Below the pieces are notes generated by a model. That model had not been told where the DNA came from. It worked only from the letters and a program-made list of their open reading frames with translations, and made no database searches. The position numbers were made by a program, and so were the translations under genes. From contig NC_089493.1 in assembly GCF_036850765.1 (NCBI RefSeq), positions 124,998,239 through 125,062,238 of the forward strand: a stretch of DNA of 64,000 nt, given 5' to 3'. The stretch comes from Saccopteryx bilineata (taxonomy: Eukaryota; Chordata; Mammalia; Chiroptera; Emballonuridae). Shown one piece after another: positions 56,142 to 64,000 of this stretch; positions within the stretch are counted from its first letter, which is position 1; each line of letters opens with the position of its first letter.

Positions 56142-56156
56142 TGTGTCTTCAATTTT
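56142..56156. repeat. target-site copy R
   Basis: TGTGTCTTCAATTTT, identical to copy L at 47210-47224 over 15 bases. Confidence 0.85.
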
Positions 56157-56340
56157 GATAGCTGAGTGATATTTTTTGTTGTTATGACTATATTGTAATT
56201 TATTTAACTAGTCATTATTGCTGTACATTTGAGTCTATTTCCACTTTTTTATCACTATAAATGCAATAATCTCAATATATGTTTTACTACACAGACACAC
56301 ACACACACACACACACACGTTTCTACACATCTTTGCTTCC
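56157..56340 (-). mobile_element. right half of an old LINE-1 fragment, with (AC)n
   Basis: GATAGCTGAGTGATATTTTTTG, TTATTTAACTAGTCATTATTGC and TGAGTCTATTTCCACTTTTTTATC are diverged antisense L1 words, interrupted by an (AC)n run at 56291-56318. The left half is at 47130-47224. Confidence 0.6.
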
Positions 56341-57218
56341 TTGTGTGATTATTGCATTAAGAAAGGAGAGAGGATTCTGAGATACACTTGGAAGAGAAGG
56401 GAGACAAAGTGCACAAAGGAGACAGGGCTTCCTACGCTGAGGGAGCATCTGACAGTGCCTATAACATTCGGGAAATGTTGAGAACTATAAAACTATCCAG
56501 ACTCTGCTTCCTGTCAAAGTTTCCCTGACCATTCCAGTGCAGGGAGCAACATCTATGTATATTCCTGGATGTGCTGAGCCGTGCCTCTCAGGGCTCCTTC
56601 CCATGGACCTGCCAGTTCCCCCAGCTTCTAGGGCTACACCCTATGCCCCTGGCACCACAGACTAACTATTAACAACCTAGGCAGCCATAAAAGCCAGGGC
56701 GTGTTTTAAGAACAATCTCTTTGGGTCTTAAAATAGTGCCCAGAGGAAATGTATTTCATATGTGTTTAATTCACTGTGTAACAAAATACAAAGGTTGGAA
56801 ATCATCCATTCCCCTTTCTTTGTTTTATTTTAAAAGGAGCTATTTGATGCCCCGGAAACCCTTTGAGGCTTTTTATTGCCTCGTAGACCTAACAGTAAAG
56901 GATTCTGAGAGGCAGAGCTGTTGGTGATTCTGGGTGAAAAACCCAAGAACAAAAAGAATGAGTTGGTTAGACATTGAGGATCTCAGAATTTTGGAAGTGG
57001 CTTAGGCTTGGGTTCCGGGTTAGTGTTCTGAGAGAGGACAAGTGGCAAAGTGGAGGTTGTATATGTGTTGTGATTTATAGGGTGCCAAGCCAGCAGCTGC
57101 CTACCTCACCCACAATGCCAGAAACTGCCCATTATAACAGTAGGTGAAGATCAATAAGGGCGTCTCGTATCCTCCCCCCACTGGCACACAGTGCTGCTCT
57201 AGGGGGCACAAGAAACTA
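56341..57218. other. unique sequence, no feature seen
   Basis: No repeat or exon is recognised. Confidence 0.35.
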
Positions 57219-57442
57219 CAGCACTATTTCTCAAGCAGGGATATTTTGACTCCCTCCAGGAGACATTTGGCAAAGTCTGGAGGCATTTTTGTTGTCATAC
57301 CTGGAGTGGGCAATGCTACTGGCATCTAGCAGGGTGGGGACCAGGATGCTGTTAAATAACCCACCACGCATAGAACAGCCAGCCTTCTAACAAACAATTA
57401 TCCAGCCCTAAAGATAAATGGTGCCAAGGCTGAGAAACCCTG
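57219..57442 (+). mobile_element. MER20 hAT transposon, near full length
   Basis: CAGCACTATTTCTCAAGCAGGG at the start, GAGACATTTGGCAAAGTCTGGAGGCATTTTTGTTGTCAT, GCTACTGGCATCTAGCAGGGTGG, ACAATTATCCAGCCC and GGCTGAGAAACCCTG at the end give the complete MER20 order. MER20 copies have been reported as progesterone/cAMP-responsive enhancers in endometrium, but nothing in this copy alone shows activity. Confidence 0.93.
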
Positions 57443-58380
57443 GTTCTGTTTGGGGCATCTCCAGGAATATCCATTTTACTCCACGGTACATCATTTAAGA
57501 CAGTATTTAAAATTAGAATAAGTACACCTATTAAGGTGTAGTGAGACAAGACAGGTTTTGTTTTCTTCCCCTCACTTCTAACCCTATTCTTTCTTCCCTC
57601 CCCCCACCACACACCTTCTTCCTGGGACTTAAGACCTGTCAGAACCTCGCTGGAAGCTACGCTGAACAGAAATAGGAAAGAGGTCATTTGCAATCTATCT
57701 CACAGCAAGCCTAAGGCACCACGGAGGTAGACCAACATGCTGCTCTCCAAAAAAGCCAGGGGAAGGGAATGGTTGAGCCAGGAGAAAGGGGCAGTACTTT
57801 GTGTGTGAGGGAGAGGAGTGGTGTGGGCTAAGAGATGAGAATCAGGTACAGGTATGGATAGGCTGGGTGTGGGGTGAGAGCAAGCTCTGTCATCCACAGG
57901 AGCAGAGGGCCTGGAAGATCCTGGGAGAACAAAAGATTCTAACTGGGCTGATGAAAGTGAAGAGGTAACTTCTAGACCATGGCTTAAAAAGTAAATCTCT
58001 GTACTGTCAAAGGCTGAGAATTATTCCGTAAACAGCCTGGGAAACTTGTGGGAGGCAATGGGAAGTGGGAAGAGAAAGAATCATCCAGACTGAGAAAGAT
58101 GACAGTGACTCAGAAAGCAACCCTTCCTTCGTCACCAACCCCAAACCTCCTGTGTGCAGTGTGCTTGCCTGGCGACTTGGATACCTTGGGCTGGTCCAGT
58201 GGGTCAGGCTCTTCTCCTGCTCTCGTCTCCTTGCCGATCTCCTGAGTCCTCATTGTTAATACTACCTTACGCTGCCCTCTCCTTCTCAAGAACCAACAGT
58301 GACTCCCTATGGCTCATCCCATCATATTCAAATACTTCTCTGTGGCTTTCCAGTCCAATTATTATTTCAATGATTGTTTA
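57443..58380. other. unique sequence; possible L2 at 58130-58340
   Basis: 58130-58340 has CTGGCGACTTGGATACC and a C/T-rich run with AACAGTGACTCCCTATGGC, weakly L2-like. No gene is recognised. Confidence 0.3.
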
Positions 58381-59060
58381 TTTTTAATTACATGTTAAAA
58401 TTGAAATGCAATACATGAGCATGACATGACCAAATAACCCAACAGCACAAAAGTATAAACAGTGAATATTGACTTTCACTCAGACCCTCAAATACCCCAG
58501 CATTCCTCCTCAGGAACACCAGAAATGTGCTATACATATCAAAGGATATATGTATGTGTTTTATTTTTAATTTTTAAATAAGACATGATATACTTTGCTC
58601 TTCACTTTGACTTTATTGATTATAGTATATCTCTGAGATCTTTCCTTTTTAGCATAGTATTCCATTATACGAAGGCAGCCTGATTTATTGACTCAGACCC
58701 CAACTGAAGACCCCAACTAATAGATTAGTTCTAATCTTTTGCTAAGATAAGCAACACACAATAAACACCTTGTATACCTCCTTTTGCTTGTGAGCAATGC
58801 ACAACTATCTCTAAGAACAAACCTCCAGAGGCAGAGTGGCCATGTAAAAGGGCACGTGCATTTTCTGTTCTAATAGCTATTGTAAACTGCTCTGCAGAGC
58901 AGGGACAGCCTACTTCCCTCCTCCTAGTCACTCTATGTCCTCATAAAATGTTATGATCTTTGCCAACCTGGTAAGTGAAAAAGAGCTCTTGTTTTATTTT
59001 GCATTTCTTTGATTATGATTGAAGGCCGGGTATCTTTTCATCTTTTATCTGGTTGAAAGT
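58381..59060 (-). mobile_element. old LINE-1 3' region (antisense)
   Basis: AGCATAGTATTCCATTATACGA, AATAGATTAGTTCTAATC, and the end TTTTGCATTTCTTTGATTATGATTGAAGG are antisense words of the L1 ORF2 end, with a long diverged 3' UTR before them. Confidence 0.7.
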
Positions 59061-59284
59061 CATCTGTCTTGCTTTTCCTTCGCACTGGTTGCTCTTCCGT
59101 ACTTTGAGAATTTCTCTGTAAGGGTGTGGAATAAATATTTATTGACATCCACTCATGTGTCAGAGGCATCAGAGACGACCTCCACCCACTGTCCCTCGCC
59201 CACTTCTCCCCGTATCTGCCTCCCAGACCCAGCTCCTGTATGTGCTTGAGGAATGAGTGCGTCTCATTTTGTTTTTATTATCCT

Positions 59285-59645
59285 TTCCTTCCTAAAAAAC
59301 TAATTATAAAAAGAATGTGTACGCTTAGTAGAATATGTGGAAAAGAGTAAATAAGAAAAAAAATTAAATTTCATGTGATTCCAGTCACACTCAAACAAAC
59401 ATTTTTGGGACACTTCCTTTAATATTTCACTCTGCATATATATGCCCTTCTTATAAAACTGAAATTATACTGTACATATGTTTTGCTTTTGGGGAGGTCA
59501 CTTCTCTTTCATCTTACGTTATCGCGAATTCTAACACTATTCAAAAACATCATTTTTACTGGCCAAAAGTTCTTTTATATGAATGTTCTCCAAAATTTTT
59601 TTTAACTAACACCCTGTTCATGGATTTTGTTTCCCTCCCTTCAAA
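59285..59645 (-). mobile_element. old LINE fragment (antisense)
   Basis: An AT-rich diverged stretch, with TTTTACTGGCCAAAAGTTCTTTTATATGAATG resembling the antisense of an old L1 or HAL1. Limits are uncertain. Confidence 0.4.
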
Positions 59646-60369
59646 TTTATCTACAAATGTTCATTTATATCTCTTACTATTTCCTTCAGATGGATTGCTA
59701 GAATGTTTTTATTGTTTTTGATTTGGTGACTTGGCTAGTTCAGAACATATTGCCCTTCCTTCTCATATGTCTGGATGTTGGACAGTTAATAACCCTCACT
59801 TCCTGACAGCACAGGTCCTAGATGCGACTTTGGCTCTGCTGGTGGGATGACATCTGTGAGTGTGACTTAAGCTGAGTCATGTTGGAGAAGGGCAGGGGGC
59901 AGGGAGCACAGACCAGGGAAGAAATGTCATGGGTCTGGAGCCATGAACTAGGGCAGTCCCTCCTGTTCTGGAGCTTTCTGATCAAGGCTGAAGCAGCAGC
60001 TCCACTGGCAGCTGGCTCCATGTTGTGGTACTCAGTCCTAGAAGCCCAGCCTAGGATGTGTTCTTGTCATTTCCTGATCATTCTGCGGGCTGTCTGTGCT
60101 CCTCAATGAATCCCTTTCTACTTAAGGCAGCTAAGTGCAATCTGTTGTTTACAACTAAAAACACAGACCAACAACCCCTGTGTGTCAAAACATCCTCCGG
60201 GAAGGTGATACCAATGTATAGTCCTGCTAAGTTTTGGAGAATGTGAGGCTAAGAGCATGTCAGCAAGCCTGATTCTTTCTGAAGAAATAGGGTCATGAAA
60301 GTGCTCTTCAGGAGGAATGCTAGTCCTGAGAGCCTGGCCTGCACTCATGCTGCTGCTCATGCTTGGCTT
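59646..60369. other. unique sequence, no feature seen
   Basis: No repeat or exon is recognised. Confidence 0.35.
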
Positions 60370-60545
60370 CTGAGCACTTACCATGTGCCACAAACTGGGC
60401 CATGTTCTTTTCGTATGTTACTCTTGTCATTTTTACAATTTTATGAGAGATGCGGCATGATATCCTTTATACAGAGGAAGAAACTGAGGCTCAGAGAGGT
60501 TATTTGATTTGCCCAATGCCACACAGATAGTTCACAGAGAAAATG
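60370..60545 (-). repeat. MIR SINE (antisense)
   Basis: GAGCACTTACCATGTGCCA, GAGGAAGAAACTGAGGCTCAGAGAGGTTATTTGATTTGCCCAATGCCACACAG is a clear antisense MIR. Confidence 0.85.
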
Positions 60546-61419
60546 GAAACACACCTAAATTGGTTGGACCTCAGAGTCCACATTTGGCTTATGGCCATGA
60601 GTTTCCCTTGATAGTCCATATTTGTTTCCAGGTTTCTGTGTTTTTCAGTAGAAACTCACACTTGCTCCTGGCTTCTTCTCTGACATCAGGCTCTTTGATG
60701 CTGTTTCTTTCCATCAGGATGGGACTTCCTGATCTCCAAGTCCCTTACACAGTGTCTAATCTTTAAAAAGAAGCTGGGTGAGCATCCACTGAATGGACCA
60801 TGAATGGGTCAACCAACTCCTTGTACTCAAGCCAGTCTCAGACCTTCTGGGCTTGAGGATTATTGCAGGAGTAGTATGAATTATGAATAATAACTGATGT
60901 TGGCCAGACACCTCCTCCAATGTGCCCAGGCATGTGCTGAACACTTCACATACAAGATCTCACGTAGCAGTTAGTGGCCAGGCAGGCTCTTTAACCCACA
61001 GTTGTCTGATGCCTAAGTCCATGAGCTAACACCACCTCTGGGTAGAGGGGCAGTGGAGGAAGGGCATGGTAGGGATGACAACCTAAACTTCTGGTCTCAG
61101 GCTGGCCCCACTGAAGGGCAGAGACCTGGCTAGAGACCTCTTTGGAAGAATAAACAATGGGGAGAGAATGCTAGGAGGAGGTCCGAGGCTTCCCATGCTT
61201 CAGACCCAGGGCACAGCCCTTATTGTAACCAAGGCTTCTGCTGGTGGGGCTGCCAGAGGAAGGCAGAGGCCTGTGTCCGAGCAGGCAGGAGCTCAGAGTA
61301 ACTTACTCTGGCTCTTTTGGGGAGATGACCAGGTCAGGTGACTAGGTCTGCCACCTACTTTTCATGGACAAAGCCTGTTCTTGTTCATTGAAGTAGCAAC
61401 TTATAAGATGACATGAGAA
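60546..61419. other. unique sequence, no feature seen
   Basis: No repeat or exon is recognised; 60880-61030 has weak antisense MIR-like words (GTGCTGAACACTTCACATAC). Confidence 0.35.
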
Positions 61420-61580
61420 AATAATGGCGGGTTTAGCACCCACCCTGTGACTGTGCAAGTTATATGTCGTTACCTCAATCTTTTGAATCAAGTGTCACTG
61501 TTCTCATTTTATGAAAATGGGGACTGAAACTCAGGAAGTTTAGGCAAAATGCTCAAGATCACATTGCTCAGGAAAGGCCT
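61420..61580 (-). repeat. MIR SINE (antisense)
   Basis: CTGTTCTCATTTTATGAAAATGGGGACTGAAACTCAGGAAGTTTAGGCAAAATGCTCAAGATCACATTGC is MIR in antisense. Confidence 0.75.
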
Positions 61581-63059
61581 TCACAAGTCAGTCTGGAAGA
61601 CTCTGAAGCCTTCCCTAGCTCCAGACCCCAGCACAGGGGAGGGCCCTTGGGCACCAGCGTATGCCTTCGGTCTGGCAATGTGGAGAGCTGAGCTCTGCAG
61701 GGCAATATAGCAACATATGAAAAGCCCACTGCCTGGGGCCCACTGCCTTTGAGAACTGGAAGAGGCCATGCTGATGCTGGGGTCTTGAACCAGACGGGGC
61801 CACCTTAGGCCAAAGTGTGAAGTGAATGACAGTGTTTGTGGTAGTGTATTCGTGCCACTTCACCAACATCCTCAGGGACTCCTGTGTTCTCAGGTCTCTC
61901 CCCATCCCTCCACCCAAGCACACTCTGCCTTCAGGTGGCTTCTGGGTGGTCAGAGATGCCTGCAAGGATGACTAGTTCCCCAGTAACTGTGCCCTCAGGC
62001 ATCTGGGAGAAGGGTCTGCTAAATGAACTGACAGAGTCAACAACTATGACATATGAAGTATCTCTATACTTACTCAGTATCTTCAGGAGATCATGACACC
62101 CCATGAATAAAACTTTAGTGGTAGATGTAGGCTCTTGGGGAGAAATGTCGAGGTAGAACCAATGGAGAGGAGACTCATATATAGTCTAAAAAATCATAGT
62201 ATCATAAAACCTCAAGTGATCTAGTACAATCTCATTCCCTAACCTGAAAGTATCCCCACCAGTGGTCCTCTAGTGTCAGCATTTCATTATCTAATGAGAC
62301 AGTCTATTCCATGTTGAGCAGCTGCTCAGTAGCTTTGTTGTGTAACAGCTAGCATGATCCACTTTTTCCAGGACTCCAGCTGGTCTGTCTGAGAGTGGCT
62401 GGTCAGGCCTGACTGTGTTCCAGTAGAACAGGTGTTCATTTTCCCCTATGACAGTACAGAACCAGTCACTCATCTTCACACTTGAGGTCAAACATTTGTC
62501 ACCTCTCCAGGGTGGCGACAGTCAGCCTGCCTTATTTTTCTACTTCGGAAGAATCCAATTATAGCAGGCCCATTCTTGGGTTACATGTCATGGAGTTCTC
62601 TGACATCAGGTTGTATTTAAAGGCTCAATGCCAGGACTGTCCTCAACCACACCCCACCATTCTTGTTTGGCTCAGCTTTGTATTGTCTCAGCTTTTGGTA
62701 ACATGTAAATCTCTGTTGAATGTTATATGTCGTGAATGGTGATGACAGAGGTGTGTCATCACCTGGCCCTACCTTACATGGCATACAACACTGGAAGGAA
62801 GGTGATATGCCTGAGAAAAAGACACCAAACTAACCACAAACAAGATAAGGTTTGATAACCCAACTTCATAATTGTCTTTCCATGCTTCCTGATGTGTGCC
62901 ATGCTCTGTATTGAAGTATTACATAGAATATAATTTGCTACATCAAGATTTGGTTTAGGCAATACATTCTAGAATAGATGACATACGTGAAGGAATAGAG
63001 TATTAGTATATTCAGAGAATACTTTCTGGAGCAGGTGGCCTTCAGGTAGGTTCTAAAGG
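61581..63059. other. unique sequence, no feature seen
   Basis: No repeat, exon or RNA gene is recognised; open frames here are short and without motif. Confidence 0.35.
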
Positions 63060-63530
63060 ATAGCTAGAAGTAGATATGCCGAGTGAAGTGGTTCAGCTGC
63101 AAAATAACAGGGGCTCAAACATAATGGAATTTTATTTCTCCCTCATGTAACTTCAATAGTCCTGGGATGACATGGCAGTTTCATGGCTTTGGAGACCCAG
63201 GACCCATCTGTCTTATTGCTCTGATTGCTCTGCCATCTTAATCAGCAACTTTTATCGTGTGGTACAAGGTAGCTGCTCCAGCAACTGTCAACATATCATG
63301 AGTTCAGGCTACAGAAAGAGGGAAAGTGGAAGTTCAGGAAATGCTATTTTCATTGAGGACAGTCATGACCCAAAACCTGAATGCAGATACCACTTCCTCT
63401 CATGCCTCACTGGTAGACCTGTCTTGTGGCCACACCCACCTCCAGCAAATGAGCCTGGGAAACATAGTCCTTAGTTCTACTCCTACAGGCCACAATGAGA
63501 ACAGAATCTTGAGGAGGACCAGCAATCTTT
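63060..63530 (+). repeat. probable old interspersed repeat
   Basis: TTTTATTTCTCCCTCATGTAAC, GCTCTGCCATCTTAATCAGCA, GTGGCCACACCCACC and GAGCCTGGGAAACATAGTCC recall a widespread old mammalian repeat that I cannot name with confidence. The 100-codon frame inside is not supported as a gene. Confidence 0.45.
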
Positions 63531-63864
63531 GACACAATGAGAAGCCAATCCGAAGAAGCAGGAAATGTGCATGACTCGGCCTGGGCATCTGGGCATGTGG
63601 GGGTGAGGGAGGGCCTGAGTCTCTGAGGAGCTCATATACCACACTGGGGAGAAGGACAAGTCTAATGGAGAAGTTGAAGACACCAGGCTTTAATCCTCAG
63701 GTAGGTAGGGCTCATCGGACATTTTGTCCTGAGGGCCCAGGGATTGTAAAGGGACCCTGGTGAGCACAGGAGTGAATTCGTGAATTCAACGCTTGAGGTT
63801 TGTTTTATAAATAGACACATTTCTGATCAAAGTATTTAAAGTTGTACCTTATTTAATTTTTATT

Positions 63865-64000
63865 ATACATATTTTATTAAATTAATTATTAAGTTAATAA
63901 ATAATGTAAGTTTCAGATGTACAACATTATATTTTGACATCTGTATACTTTATTGAGGGCTCTATACCAGAGGCCTAGTTTCCTTCTGTCACCATACATT
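63865..64000 (-). mobile_element. LINE-1 3' UTR, cut by the window end
   Basis: GTAAGTTTCAGATGTACAACATTATATTTTGACATCTGTATAC followed by CCTAGTTTCCTTCTGTCACCATACA is the antisense L1MA/B-type 3' UTR. The element continues beyond the window. Confidence 0.85.

Overview
This window is mammalian nuclear DNA, most likely from a bat of the horseshoe-bat lineage (Rhinolophidae/Hipposideridae). The evidence is the repeat content. There are several tRNA-derived SINEs with a Ves-like head and body, and SINEs of the Rhin-1 type beginning CCTGACCAGG. The LINE-1 elements have bat-style 3' ends. Two non-autonomous hAT elements with CAGGGGTCCCCAAACT-type ends are present, of a type I associate with bats. Older pan-mammalian repeats (MIR, L2, MER5, MER20, MLT1, L1M) fill much of the rest. 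I recognise no complete host protein-coding gene and no convincing exon; the window looks intergenic or deeply intronic.

Layout. 1-8 kb: unique sequence, a Ves-like SINE (886-1477) with an 18-bp perfect target-site duplication (TSD) and an unexplained 155-bp internal segment, a near-identical 236-bp partial copy of it 2.3 kb away (3523-3758), an old LTR and a small hAT element. 8-20.8 kb: old repeats (MIR, L2, L1M, MER5, MLT1 LTR) between unique stretches, two of them AT-rich and homeobox-site-like (about 14.1-14.9 kb and 17.9-18.1 kb). 20.8-26.8 kb: a full-length LINE-1 on the minus strand, with a 16-bp TSD, an intact 297-codon ORF1 and an ORF2 broken by one nonsense codon and at least two frameshifts. 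26.8-47 kb: mainly unique DNA with MIRs, microsatellites, a second hAT element, MaLR-like LTR sequence, L2, a probable ERV LTR with U3 direct repeats, and three SINEs. 47.2-56.2 kb: a nested insertion complex. From 56.2 kb to the end: L1M, MER20, MIR and unique DNA, ending inside another L1 3' end.

The most interesting structure is the 47.2-56.2 kb complex. Three copies of the same 13-15 bp word (TGTCTTCAATTTT and extensions) lie at 47210, 55797 and 56142. They fit a Rhin-1 SINE inserting first and a LINE-1-derived unit then inserting into the SINE's left TSD. That unit is not a normal LINE-1. Read on the minus strand it has a full-length 5' end, ORF1 and ORF2 fused in one frame by a homopolymer slip, ORF2, and a 3' UTR cut just after its G-rich tract. 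Then come about 1.9 kb of other DNA, including a gag-pro remnant of an endogenous retrovirus and a Ves-like SINE, and finally the 3' end of a different LINE-1 subfamily with its poly(A). TSD copies at both outer ends suggest the chimera moved as one unit, although later rearrangement is not excluded.

Nothing here is an operon. The functional relationships are those of retrotransposons: LINE-1 ORF1p binds the RNA, ORF2p nicks DNA and reverse-transcribes, and SINEs borrow this machinery, which explains the shared T-rich target sites and TSDs. All boundaries and family names come from reading the sequence by eye and from recall of repeat families; no search was run.
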